64,000 nt of DNA from Macrotrachela quadricornifera (taxonomy: Eukaryota > Rotifera > Eurotatoria > Philodinida > Philodinidae): positions 51,097-115,096 of the forward strand of contig JAJEKB010021746.1 of assembly GCA_022393335.1 (NCBI GenBank), read 5' to 3'. Made by a program: the position numbers and the translations under genes. Positions within the stretch are counted from its first letter, which is position 1. Every line of letters starts with the position of its first letter. Below are positions 1-12,730 of the stretch, in pieces. The notes under the pieces were generated by a model that saw only the letters and a program-made list of their open reading frames with translations, was not told the origin of the DNA and did no database searches.

Positions 1-2631
1 TTAGGGTTCCAGATTATACGTTTTCTTTAGAGTATAGAAGAAAAGAAAGAAAAAAAAAGTCCTACATACATGAAATGTCCTATAGCAAGCAGAAAGAGAA
101 AAAAAGTATGTCAGTTTTAATAAAAAATCATCGTCTGTAATAAACATATATGTTTATCAGTAAAACGTACAAAACCATGAAGAGGAGCATTAATAAGATC
201 ACCATAAAGATCATATAAAGCATAAACTTCTTGTTTGATATTCTTTCTTGATGGTGAAATACATGAGAGAATAATACATTATAAAAAAAGTCGAGGGGCT
301 GTATCTGATATACAGATCGACGAGACCAGAAAAAACAACCGACACTTCTTAATGAAAATATATAAATATTAGTTTGAACCTACTGTCGAGATCGAAACTT
401 TTTTTCTTTCAGGATTTGGTGCCATTTAAAATTAAAAAATAATTTTTGTAATTTATTCATCATTATATTGATTGTATGAAAGAAAGGTATAATTTATATG
501 AATGATTTGAATTCACTCGTAACGGACTTGTATTCGATAAACATATGTGTGACGATATTATTCGGGGAAAAGAAAGAAAAATTACGAGAGAATCATTCGT
601 TCTATTTAAATTATTTTTCTGTTCGAGAGTGTTAAGCAGATCATATCTATTTACTTCTTTCTGCAAGAAACGAAAGAAACGAATATTTTGTTGAAGAAAT
701 AACAAAAGAAAGCCGAACAGAAATTCGGTAAATAATGAAAAGCTAATTTCATTGAAAAATTGAATATTTTTCTTTGATATTAAAAAGAAATGAGTTTTTA
801 ACACTTTTCAAGATTTTTCAGATAGTTTTTAGATTTTTTAGGACACAGAAATATTTAAAAAATTTGACATAGACAGTTTTGTAGAGCTCAGTGAGTTCTA
901 TCGAATCATATAGAAATATCTAGGGAGACAAATGTTCACTCCCTTTTTGAATTATTAATATCTTAATTTTCTACTTGAAAAAGTATAAAATTTCTGATAC
1001 TTTTTTAAGTTCAATATTATAAAGTTCTAATAATACTTAATATTCAGCATCTACAAAATCACTTTTCGCTGCCTTTCATTTAGTATGAAATTCATAACTT
1101 ATTCTTTTAAATTACAGTGTTGCTTCTTAAAATAATATTATTTCCAAACATGTATGGATTTTTTCAGACAATAAGAACTATTATTTTTATTTAAATATTT
1201 ATTGAAGAACTTTCAAAAAGTTTTATATGTTTGCTGAATAGTGTTATAGAAATGCTACAGTATGTACACAAATTGTTTAAAATAAAGCATACCTAGTTCA
1301 CTAGGAATCAATATATTACTGCAGTCATTAAATATTTCTTAAAATAATTTCAATCATATCATATATGAGAAGAAAAAAGTGAACACTATTTTTTTCTAAA
1401 AGTTCGAATTTTATTGAAATATTTAAATAAAAATAGATAATAATTTATCTATTAAGCTTGATCATTTTATTGTAAATAAAACATCCAAAAAACGAAATCA
1501 TGATAAGATAAAGTTTAACATATGGACTTGGTTTAATATTTGGATCATGTGCTTTCTCAATTTCTATTATTAAATTTATAATCATTATTGTCTTTAGATA
1601 TTTATTATAACTTGCCTATAATATACTGATTGTTCTTTGTATCGATGGTAAAAAAAAAGAATAATATAAGAGTGCAAGTAAATGTTTCTTTTCTTTCTTC
1701 TTATATCAGAAACTGTTCTATTAAAACAAAAGAAGTAAATCATAAAATAGAAAGCATTAAGAGAAGAACAAACATCGTCACGCTTCAAATATAAATACAG
1801 AGCAAACAGAAAGAAAATGTGAGCATTATTATTAAAGAGAAGTGAAGAAATCAATGATAAATTCTATTTCAATTTCTACATCAACTCTTTCACCTTCTAC
1901 TTAAACCTTTCACAACGCAAGAAAAAAAATTTATAAAGAACCCTAAAAGAAATATTTATCTTTTTATAAAAATTAAACAATATAAAACATATTTTGCAAC
2001 AATGATCAAAGAATAGATCTAAGATGCATTAAATACGAGTAATGTATTTCAAAGATAAAGTTATATAACTTTATATTTTCAAGAATGACGGTTTATTTGT
2101 GATTATATTAGTGACAACAGAAAATGAAAACTTCATCCATCGTATTGTAAAGATCATTAATAAAAGAAAAAAAAAATGATTGAGTCTATCGTAAAAAGTA
2201 AAATGAATTTTATTTCTATAGTACAACGTATTATCATTCATTTTTATAGTTGACATAAAAAATAGTAATAAAAAATAAGATTTTCATTTTCCTATTTTTA
2301 CTATTCTCTTCGTCGAATAAAAGAAAAATTATTTATAATTATTTTATAGTTTTTATGCTACTAATTCTTCATACACAAATAATAATTGAAAAAAAAGCAG
2401 TAAATCCTAAGTATATTTTGTGTTAGAGATTATCCATCTTTTTATTTCGTAATTTAATTTAAATTCTATCTCAATACGTATAAGAAAAAACATTAACAAT
2501 GATGTATTATATTGTTATATAATTTTATAAAATTTGTTTGTTATTACCATTAAAGTTCATTTAAGCATTCGTTAATTTCTAATAGAAAAAAAAATAATGA
2601 AATACACACAAATATATTAGACTAACCTATA
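1..2631. other. AT-rich intergenic stretch without a recognisable gene
   Basis: No open frame here shows a recognisable domain or a plausible exon series. The only structure I see is an imperfect inverted repeat, with arms near 1175-1215 and 1400-1442 sharing a core around TTTTTATTTAAATATTT. It may be a decayed foldback element. The window edge cuts any gene that might lie further left. Confidence 0.5.
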
Positions 2632-4535
2632 TTAACATGAATTTCTATCGAAAAGAAATTTTTGTACACGAGCATTGCCAGAATCTGCCACATAGAGGTT
2701 TCCACATCCGTCAAAGTGTAGATCAGTAGGTGTATTTAATTGATGAGATCTACTACCTTTACTACGACCTCCGACAATCAAAGTACCTGATGTAGCCCCT
2801 GGTAACCAACGCATGATTCGATGGTTGTTAGTATCAGCCACATAAACATTGCCCGACTTGTCGACCGTAACACCACGTGGTAAATCTAATTGATCGGCAT
2901 TATTACCTCGAGATCCACCAGCAACTATAAAGCCTTGTTTTCCAATAATCTTCATTACTTGATGGTTGGCCCTATCAGCTACATAAACTGTGTGATTTTC
3001 AGTAACATATAATCGATCAGGAGAATCCAGTTCCATTTGAAGAATTTCTCCAACAGTATCATTTTGTCGCCATTTTCTCACTTGATGATATGTCCAGTCC
3101 GACGTATACAGCGATCCTTTATCATCCAATCCTATACCAATAAAAGTGAGATTTTCAAGAATAGTTTGTCCACTGTTTGCTCCTTGAGACCATTGCTGAA
3201 CACGTTGATTATAAAAATCAGTTATATACATTGTTCCATTTTTATCAACGACTACATCAATTGGAAAATTTAGTTGATCAGTAGAATTGCCCTTTCCACG
3301 TCCACCTGCAATGAGTTCACCACTTGAACTACCACCTAACCATCTAATTACACGATTATTTCCACTATCTACAACATAAATAATGCCTTGTTCGTTCACA
3401 AAAAGTCCATCAGGTGAAGATAAACGTTTGAGATCTGTTCCTCGACCATTACCACCCGCTACAGTTATACCAGATCGTAACCAACGTGCACTTGCACAAA
3501 TACCATCACTTGGTCTCTTTAATGAAGTTTCTAAAGCAAATATGGTAAAGACATATTATTGAAGTCAAAGTCAAATAGAAATGGATCTAAATCTATGATT
3601 GATTTAATTCTTTCAAAAATATTTAGAAAATTTATCTATTGTATCAACATTTGAATATATAATATTTCTCGATTTGTCATAACAAAAAAGCATTTTTTAT
3701 TTTTTTGAAATATACCCTAGCTAATTTGATTTTTGATGAGCTTTCTGAAAAAAAAACTGCTCTAGAGACTTTTCCTGATTTTTTACCTTGAAATGTTGCT
3801 ATATTTTTTCTTTCAATTTTCCATAAGACAACTGTTGACACTAAAGACAAAATAGTAATAACGAGTAGAGCATATTCTCGAATAGTAAGTGACTTTCTAA
3901 ATATTCCACTTATAGATCGAAATACATTTCGATGTTTTTTTGTTGTGCTAGAAACAGTTGGTAATGATTGTTGTGTTTGAATAATGGTGTCTTTATTTAA
4001 TTCATTAGGATGAAGTACATTTGATATATGCTCACTTGTACGAGAAATAATAGCTAAAATAAAATATTTAGATTTGTTTAAGAAAAAAAAGAACTCGTAC
4101 GTTGATACAAACCAGCCGTATGAAATTTGTCTTCTTCACTTTTTTCCAAAAGAATACCTTGAAGTGAACAGTTGTCATTACCACCTGTTTTTTGAGCTCG
4201 CTGATATTCTATATAAAAAAAAAACAACAGTAAATAATCATTGAATTCAGTATCATAATATGAATAAGAATGAATAAACCTTGAAGTTTTTGTGCAGCAT
4301 TATGACAATGTATACTTTTAAATGCTTCAATAAGATAATCACAATCTTGTTCATTTATAATTGCTTTATCAAAAAGAGATTCAAGCACTCGAATTGCTCC
4401 ACTAACTGATGGATCATCACGTAAATGTCGAGGTACATCATCTCCAAACAAAAAATGAAGACGTTGACGATCAACATCTGAAAGAAGATCTTGAATTCTG
4501 ATAAGTAAACTTCGAAAATCAAGTTGTGTAGCCAT
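2632..4535 (-). CDS. DED-like domain / transmembrane / NHL beta-propeller protein
   Basis: Four exons on the minus strand: 4535-4280, 4208-4101, 4053-3787 and 3530-2632. All junctions are GT-AG and in phase, giving about 509 aa. Residues 1-88 resemble a death effector domain: predicted amphipathic helices, an LHFLF segment matching the DED helix-2 FL motif, then VP and a leucine-rich second half. The usual RxDL motif of the last helix is not evident. Residues 182-199 (YALLVITILSLVSTVVLW) form one membrane helix with no signal peptide before it. Residues 211-509 hold six NHL-type units, each with a Y[VIT]xDxxNxR[VI] signature, for example YVVDSGNNRVIRW and YVADTNNHRIMRW. Six units suit one closed propeller. 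The likely topology is a cytosolic DED and an extracellular or lumenal propeller. The start is the first ATG of the exon encoding MATQLDF. The domain calls are by eye; the NHL call is firm, the DED call moderate. Confidence 0.85.
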
Positions 4536-5792
4536 TTAAAAATAATAAAAAAAAAATTAATAAATAAATTTGTTCAATATATATAAAAATCAATAATGAT
4601 AGAAAAATTGTTGATATTATTTTGTTTATCTAATTCGAAAGATAAATAAAAGAACGGAAAAAATATGAAAATTATGGTTGATATAATATTTTCTTCTCCT
4701 TTATATCGTTTTTATTCTTGGTCATAAAACGACGGACAAATATATGATAACGAAGTCGATAGACAAGAAGGAAAAAAATAAAAGAAACATATGGAGAGAG
4801 TGATAATGATTAATCATCAGTCTTTTCTCTTTCATATACAAATTATCGTTCATTATTTAAATATACTTGTATGATCTTTTCAGTTGACTAATCGAATAAT
4901 ATATGATACATATATTTTATATAAATGCATAGTAAAGAAGAAGAAAAGAAAAAAAGATATACGGAACAAGTAGAGCAATTAATAAAGGGTATCATTTATT
5001 TGGATATTTTTCTTTATTCGTATGAATAATTTCTTTTATTCGAAAAATCAATTTGAATATAATATCTTTAATTGAAATAGTACTTCAGTGAAAATATGAA
5101 ATATGTTTGTAAAAATAAATTTTTATTAATTGATTGAATAAGATTTGATGATTTACGTCAAATAATTACTACCTAAATTTAAACTTTTCGAGACAAGTTG
5201 TATACTGTATATACTAAATCTTTTTTTTCAACAAAAATAATATATATTGACGATAGGAAATAATTATAAATTACTAAATTTTACTCAAAAACTTTATCCG
5301 TCAGTACACCTTATGTTCTCTACATAAAACTAAAACCTTCAATCAAAATGAATTTTTCTTTGTCAATACAAAAATTATATATTGTTGATTCTGTTTAATA
5401 TAAATTCTGTATAATTTCCAACAAAAGTAGGATTCAATTCGTATGATATTAGAACCAAATATTTAAATAGTCGTGTTCCGCATTGATAGTTTCTTTTGTG
5501 AAGTACAATCAATTGCCTTTTCTCGACTCAGGTTTTCCACATTCTCGCAGAAATAATGGTCCATCGTTGTCTGTATATATAAGTTCACTTTTAAATATGC
5601 CAGTTTTTACAGACGACTTCGAAGAATTCGTACAATCTTTGATATTGATGTAAAGTAGCCGTCAATCATTTGTAATATAAAATTCATCTTAAATGTTTTT
5701 AAATTTGACAAAATTTCTAATAAATCTCTAAAGATTGTCTGATAGTGATAATAGTCATTGTCTTCAAACTAATCTTCATTATCAGTCCACCA
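4536..5792. other. AT-rich intergenic stretch, nothing recognised
   Basis: This is the upstream flank of the DED/TM/NHL gene. It has only short spurious frames and homopolymer runs. A short minus-strand stretch near 5510-5610 could be a 3' exon remnant of the neighbouring F-box-like relic, but it carries no motif that settles it. Confidence 0.4.
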
Positions 5793-6657
5793 TTATGGAC
5801 ACACTTCTAAATCGTTAATTTGTCTTTTATACTTCATTGAAGGAATTATCTTTGGCAGTAGTTTAATTAGTTTCATTGTATCGTTCATAGTTATATTTAG
5901 ACGAGTAAAATCTGGTGAAAGAGCTATAAGCTGTGATATACACTGACATGGTATTTCTATGATATCATTCAAAGTTTCCTCTAAATCGTTGATGCGTTCT
6001 AAAGATAATTTTAGGTCTTCAAGATTTGGTATTGTATTGAATAGTTTTACTACCGATGCTATTGACAATAAGTTGATAGAGAGATAAAACGAAAGAAAGT
6101 GAATATACAATATAGATATGTAATAATAACAAGTCTAGAGGAAAGAAAGAAGCATAGCATTTGTTTGATATCACCTAATAAAAGATGAAAAGATGTTTCA
6201 AACAGTTAACAAATATACTAGAAGCACCTTTGTTCGAGAACCGTGTTTGAACGTATATATACGTCGCCGGGAGTCAAAGAATTAAGAAAGACGGAAATAT
6301 TATATTATACATACACATCTCAACACTTCACTTAAAGAATAATAAAAAAGAAAAAGCGAAATGGACTATTGGACAAGTTTCATTCATCAACGTTGAATTG
6401 GTAAGATCGATTGATATTAATAACTTTCATGATTCATACATTGATGTATAATTTATCAACTGAATATAACAAGTATTGATATTAGACCATTGTAAACAAT
6501 ATAACTTAGATAAGTATGAAAAGTTTGTTAATAATTGTCTCACATCATTATCAACAACTTCAATCAGTGTTAATGATCGAAGAGTAGAAAATTCATATTT
6601 CAATTTGGTTATATTCATTTTCGTTGGATAATAAAAAGAAAATCTGGTGTTTATCAT
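5793..6657 (-). pseudogene. F-box/LRR-like protein relic (two fragments)
   Basis: Two minus-strand open segments, about 6657-6427 and 6110-5793, encode leucine-rich text with irregular LRR spacing. Examples are STLRSLTLIEVVDNDVRQLL in the first and IPNLEDLKLSLERINDLEE in the second. This resembles the leucine-rich part of the F-box-like proteins that are expanded in bdelloid rotifers. I found no N-terminal F-box, no convincing splice model joining the fragments, and no start context. I therefore read it as a decayed member. The family call is from memory of sequence style and is tentative. Confidence 0.35.
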
Positions 6658-6659
6658 TA

Positions 6660-7422
6660 TTCTGACGAGAGAAGATATCCAAATGATAAGTTCTTTTCAA
6701 GCTCATATTATGTCCATAGGTAAGCCTCAGAGTATAGATAAAATCTATAGAAGAGTTCGTATTAATGCTGCTGTATTCCATAGAAATAAAAATGACGAAA
6801 AAGAAAAATTTCTATAGAAATGATATTGTTACCATATGTATCAAAATCATGGAAACATATTTAATATGTATATATCTCAAATCAGGAAAATAATAAAATC
6901 TTGAATTCTTTTTTCTAAAGATGCATGGTCGAAAACGTTACATAATCCATGCGAACGAACTGCTACTTCATGAAGAAAAAAGCAATAAAATTATCCAAAG
7001 ATTTTTATTATATTCAAAATGATTAGAAATAGCACTATTACAGAAGTTATTTATATTGAATATGGTAAAAACCATTAGAGCAAATCAGTAGAAGTCTTCC
7101 TGTACAATATTCGTAGTATCTCATGGTGTATCTATTAAAAAAAGATTCAAAAATTTCTCATTTAATTAAGTCGATATATATGTGAAATAAAATACGTTGC
7201 CGTCATTTTGATCAGAGAGAGAAAATATCTATCGGAAGACAGATGAAGCAATGTATGTTCGACTGTCTTGAAAGTATTAAAACTGTTTAATATGTTGAAA
7301 AAAATATTCGATCTATTTTATTTAGATACGCTTTCTTTGGAAAATAGACATGACAATAAGTATAAAATGGTCGTTATACGCAGAAAAATTACATTAAAAT
7401 AAGTAGTCAATTTGTTATGTTT
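6660..7422. other. Intergenic stretch, nothing recognised
   Basis: AT-rich DNA between the F-box-like relic and the 3' end of the ABC transporter fragment. I see no coding exon, repeat or RNA gene in it. Confidence 0.4.
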
Positions 7423-8959
7423 TTATTCAAGTTTTCCTTGTACTAATCGATAATATCGACCGCCGAGTGTTAGTAATTCTTCATGAGTACCTTTTTCAAC
7501 AACTCTTCCTCGATGCATTACATAAATTACATCTGCATTCTGAATGGTTGATAGACGATGTGTAATTGTAATCGATGTTCGATTTTGTTGAGCTTGATCC
7601 AATGCTTCTTGAACAATCTTTTCACTTTCACTATCCAAAGCACTTGGTGCTAATGAATACAATAGACGATTAGCGACATACATCAGATACTACTTTAAAT
7701 TACCTTCATCCAGTAATAAAATCTTTGGATTTCGAATTAATGCTCGAGCAATAGCTAAACAATAATAATTCAATATAAATTCAATGTTTAAAAATTTATT
7801 TTTACCAATACGTTGTTTTTGTCCACCAGACAATTGAGCTCCTTTTGCTCCACAATTTGTTTCGTAACCCCTTCAATAATCATTTAAATATCTGAAAATA
7901 CAATCGAAAACACTTACATCAGGTAATTGTTGAATAAAATCATGAATATTTGCATATTGTGCTGCTTGAATAATTTCTTCCATTGAAATATCATTTCGAT
8001 TCGTATTGCCATAAGCAATATTTTCACGAATTGACATATCAAATAGAACAGGTTCTTGCAAAACGATACCAACTAATTCAAAAGTAGTTTAAAAATTGAA
8101 AGAAAATATAATTTAAAAAAATACTTACATTGTGAACGATACCATTGCACATTAAGATTACGAATATTTTTATTATCAGCCAACTTAAAGAAACACAAAA
8201 TCAAGATAGAATTGACAAAATATAAAGTGATCTGTACCACACAACCAAATGAAGCATCATAAAAACGTTCGATAATTTGAATTATAGTTGATTTTCCACA
8301 TCCAGATGTACCTATATGTATGTTCCATCAAAATTTATATTAAATACAATTAAGAGATGCTTACCAACAAATGCCACTTTTTGACCTAAATAAAAAGTTC
8401 AATTGATAATATACAAATGTAAATTCCTTACCAGCATCAATTTTGAGATTAATATTTTTGAGAACAATTGCTTTGGGTCTATTAGGATAAATGAAACGAA
8501 CATCATTCATTTCGACTTGTCCCTGAAAGTTTGACTAAAAATATTTATTATATGAAAATGCACATTATTCAATAATGACAATAATAACTCACAATTTCAT
8601 CACCATCAGTCGACCCATTATCAATTGTAGGTTTTCGTGCAAGTAATTTCAAAATCTTTTCAGCTGCATCAATTGCTTTTCCATAATCGGGAGCCCTTTA
8701 CGTATATAAATAAAAGGCTTTTGTTTATTATCTTTTTTTTTCAATACTTACATTGATGTAGTTTGACCAATATAACGTGCACCATAAAGAATACATAAAA
8801 CAACTCTGAAATATTGATATCAAGCAAATTGTTTTTAAATTTTTTTTTCATTTATCATTTTCTTACGATACAATATCTTGTAATGTCACCATATTATGTT
8901 CGACAAGATAAGCACCTAATAAGGACACTACTGCTCCCATAAAATGTGTGACTGAATTG
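7423..8959 (-). pseudogene. ABCB-type (P-glycoprotein-like) transporter, 3' half only
   Basis: Minus-strand exons near 8959-8867, 8805-8752, 8695-8593, 8522-8432, 8385-8365, 8311-8238, 8183-8129, 8072-7918, 7870-7806, 7754-7704 and 7649-7423. They encode the end of a transmembrane domain (GAYLVEHNMVTLQDIVS) and a complete second nucleotide-binding domain. Walker A is GTSGCGKST, the Q-loop region [15 protein letters not shown], the signature LSGGQKQRI, Walker B ILLLDE with D-loop SALD, and the H-loop ITHRLST. This order is typical of ABC subfamily B full transporters (about 1,250-1,300 aa), of which roughly the last third is here. Upstream exons are absent; a repeat block begins at about 8960. 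The junction 7918/7870 leaves one extra G (four instead of three), which shifts the frame before the signature motif. Truncation plus frameshift point to a pseudogene, though a sequencing error at the G run is possible. Confidence 0.8.
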
Positions 8960-11900
8960 CTTGACGAGAAAAGTATAGAAACAATATGTGCTTGTATTAT
9001 AGAAGATCTATATAGATCGTAATACAACAAGTAACGCTCGTCGCTACGACTCGCTTAGCCCTCGACTGACTTCTATCTATCATTATCTCTTACTGGTCGC
9101 TGGATTCTGTTTTGATAACTATGCTGGATACAAGTGCACATATACACGGATTGCTAGTGACGACTATTCCATAAGATCAAGTCTTTAAACTTTCTGTTAA
9201 GACTTGTGTATGACAACGTGAATCACAGGTCGCAGCCAATCATCGCTATCCCTGCTCCACTACACTCCTGACTTCTCGGTTTTTTTATAGGAAATGAACA
9301 TAGACCAATGCAACGCTTCGTTTTCTTGCTAAAAAAAATCGTTTAGAGGTAACGCAAAAACCAAACGAAATTAAAGAAAACAGCGACTAGTCATTCGTCG
9401 GCGCCCCAGCGGGGCGTCACTCACGGCTAGCCGCTCTCATGTTGAAGTCCACTTTCACATGAGTTCATTCTCTAGTATTCAGAACCACACTAATCAACGC
9501 TTCGCTAACTTGAAAGAATTGCAAGATCTACGACGAAAGGACCCTGTATAGGAAACTTAGAATAAACAGGCAAAGGCACATACATCTATAAACAGATGCA
9601 TTAAGTCTAAGTTTAGGAAACACCGCTGCGAAATCTTGGTTACTTTTTACAAATAACGAATATTGAGATACATGAGTTTCTCAAAATCTGATTCAACGAG
9701 GAATAAAATCACAAAATGCTGATCGCCTTAAAGCTCAGATTCACAAATTTTGATTGGATGAAAGCTAGATTTTGGAAAGCATTGCATTGTCTGAAATTTC
9801 AAACAGACAGAATCTGATTAGTCAAAAGTCTAATGTGAAAAGTTCATCACTGGCTGAGTTTCCAGACTCAATAATCTCATTGAACGAAAGCCGTATATTG
9901 AAAATAACTGAGCAGTGATCTTTAAACCGATGTTCTTTTGATCCGATGGCAAGCAAGCTTATCTTACTTTGTGTAATCCTCCCTTCGTCGAGGAAATATA
10001 CCAGTCTTAGTTTCTTCACCTCTGTTACTATTGACTTAAAACGACATCATATTTTAAAAGTCGAAGGCACAAAAAAATTGTCTTCACAGTTATAATAATA
10101 TAGAACAGATGCTTTGATTAAAGATTATTATTTTGTACTCATTATATAAGAAAAGACTTGAAAATGATCACACATATAACATATAATTGATAAATTCCAA
10201 CAAATTCTTTTTTTCCTACAATCTGAATCTGAATATACTGTATAAGTGAAATGATATTCTCTTCTATACTCTTTCTTTTATCGAAAAAAAAATTCATACT
10301 ACCCATGACTCTCATTACTAGTGTACCTCATTAAGTTCCATGTTGTCTCGTTTATTACTTTTCTAAGTTGAGATCCGTTTACAATGATTCCCCTGTTGTC
10401 ATTTCTTCTTTATTCATACCTAATCCGTCAGATCTAACAAAGACCAATTTGAAGAGTCTGAAGCACCATTAACAACTTCATACGATATTCTCTTAATCAG
10501 CGCTTCACTGAAAACTCTCTCATTACAAAATCATTGTTTTCTTAGAAAAACCTTTTTCTAGCAAAAAAAATTACTTGAAAAAATTCAAAAACTAATGGTA
10601 CCATTCGATTCCCCGACCCCGAAAACTTTTGGTTCAGGATTAAAAGTTGACTTTGGTCAAAGCTATGATCTTTCATGGTTCTTTCTGAGAACATGTCTTT
10701 CTGACCTTTGACCCTGATACAGATCCACAAATAAACTTTTTTTTTCATAGGACCCTCACTACAGTCGAGGGGATAAGTAACACGTCGGCCATTGGGCATC
10801 GCTTAGCTCAATCCTCAAAGCAGAGTATAAAGAAAGTAACACCGTACTCTTCAGAAAAACCTTGTGACCAAGATCCCATAATTGTTTCTGGATCCTCGTT
10901 ATCGTAGTCAGCCACTCAACGGAAATATCAAACAGCTCCTTCGAAACTTCCTGTAAAACCACATTTCATTTAAAGCTAATAAAGTATCTCCTCATCAGTC
11001 ATCGGAGCCACTGCGAGATGCCATTCCTCACTCATAGCTGTCATGTCTTACTCCCCCATATCTGTAAATAATATCTTATATGGTACTACTAAGATCTTCG
11101 CTTAAGATTCTGAGAACAATACAATTTAAACGCTGAAAACTTCTTTTCCATTTTCTTTAAAGAACCAATTTAGAACACTATATATATATACTTGGAGAAA
11201 AAATAAATCGATGCAAACTAAAATGCATTGGTTACAATTCTTGGTTTGGAAATATTCAAGAGTGGAGCGAAGATTGGAATTGATCATACTAAATTTTGAA
11301 GAAGTTTCGACAGAGTTTCATTAGACGTTACTAATAATTGGAAGTTAAAAAAAGAAACACTATATCACATAAAACGTGATGAACAACTATCAACAAAACG
11401 AAGTTCATATTGAAGGCTCATTTTTCAACTTTTCGACTACTACCACTTTACCATCATTTCCAAATATATTATATAATTGTGAGTTTCAGAAATGCCAAGT
11501 TCATTATTGCTTTTGTAAGAGCCATTTATACATTAAGAGGACCAATAAATGAACATCTAAGCCAAAGTTCTTATATCTGTTTGGTTTTCGGTAACTTTAT
11601 TTCCAAAAGAAACTGCGATGACACTTCCCACTCATACAATGTTACCTGTTTCTCCTTTTGGTCGAAGATGTTTGAGTTCCTGATTGACTGAACAAATTCG
11701 CGGATGTTACAAAATTTACGCATTTTCTTTCGATTACTCTCAATTAGAAAATGAATACTGCGTGAATCTTCCAGCAAACAGCTCCTCGTCATCCGTCGAT
11801 GCCCCTTTGGGACGCCACTCCTGACTTCTGACTCCTGACTCTTCGCTTCTTTCTTCACTATTTCCACTTTTTTTTGTAAATCCCTCCCTAGGCTACATAA

Positions 11901-12730
11901 TGAACTTCCTGGCGGCAAATTCTGACCCGAAAAATGGCATCTGGACGTTAAGCCCAATTTATCTGCTTTCTTTTTAAAAAAGTCTGCGGAGGTAGTCAAC
12001 CTAGATGCAAAAAATAACTCTTGCGTTGATTTTTTATCTTCTACTATCTGCGCACGAGCATTTAACACTGCGAAGACTCATATTTTTAGGATTGAGAATA
12101 GTAATTCAATCCACATAGACAATATACTGAAGCTCTGCTATAACCTAAATATATTTGGAGGTCGTTTATTCAAAACTTGATTTCTATTAGTTCTTGGTCC
12201 ACCACTGGAGTTTAGAGAAAAATGGAGCTCATATTGGAGTTCTCCATCTCGAACACCTTTGGTCAAATTTTATAAAAAATTCTAATTCTATTAAAAAAAG
12301 CCTCCTCTAACCGAAACTATCTATATATTTGGAATCCCCGATCCCAAAAGCCGTTGGTCAAACTTTATGAGAAACCGTTAGATTCGAAAAATACGGGTTC
12401 TCTGGCCGGCCAAAGACAAAAATAAGTTTTAAAAAAGTTCGAAGATGGCCCGTAAATTATGATTCTCCGACCCCAAAAACTTTTGGTCAAACTATAAAAC
12501 TTCAATATTTTGAGAAATATCATTTCGTTAGAGTGATTCTCAAATCCACAAATTTTGTCGTTTAACCTCGAATAACCAGCCGAATTTCAGTTCTGTATAC
12601 TAATCCTTTCAGAATTTTGAACTATTTCAATACATATAAAGGTACTTATCTATGTATGCACTAACATAGCTAAAAGTACCCAGAATAATCACTCGCTCCA
12701 GTGACACTCATATATATATATATATATATC
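8960..12730. repeat. Repeat-rich, locally GC-richer block
   Basis: This region differs in composition from the flanking AT-rich DNA and has no gene I can support. It holds GC-rich imperfect palindromes at about 9388-9420, 10778-10805 and 11787-11820. A phrase like CCCCGACCCCGAAAACTTTT recurs in variants followed by GGTCAAA near 10606, 12242, 12330 and 12465. A 35-45 bp segment at 10735-10776 reappears at 14155-14190. Part of it (about 10540-10640) matches 55553-55655 in inverse orientation. It most likely consists of old, mixed transposon fragments that replaced the 5' part of the ABC transporter. Confidence 0.6.

Noticed and set aside
1..10. TTAGGG at the window start
   Set aside because: A single copy cannot indicate a telomere, and the following DNA has no repeat array.
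9822..12068. Several minus-strand open frames in the repeat block
   Set aside because: They overlap repeat copies, have no domain, and are longer only because the block is less AT-rich.
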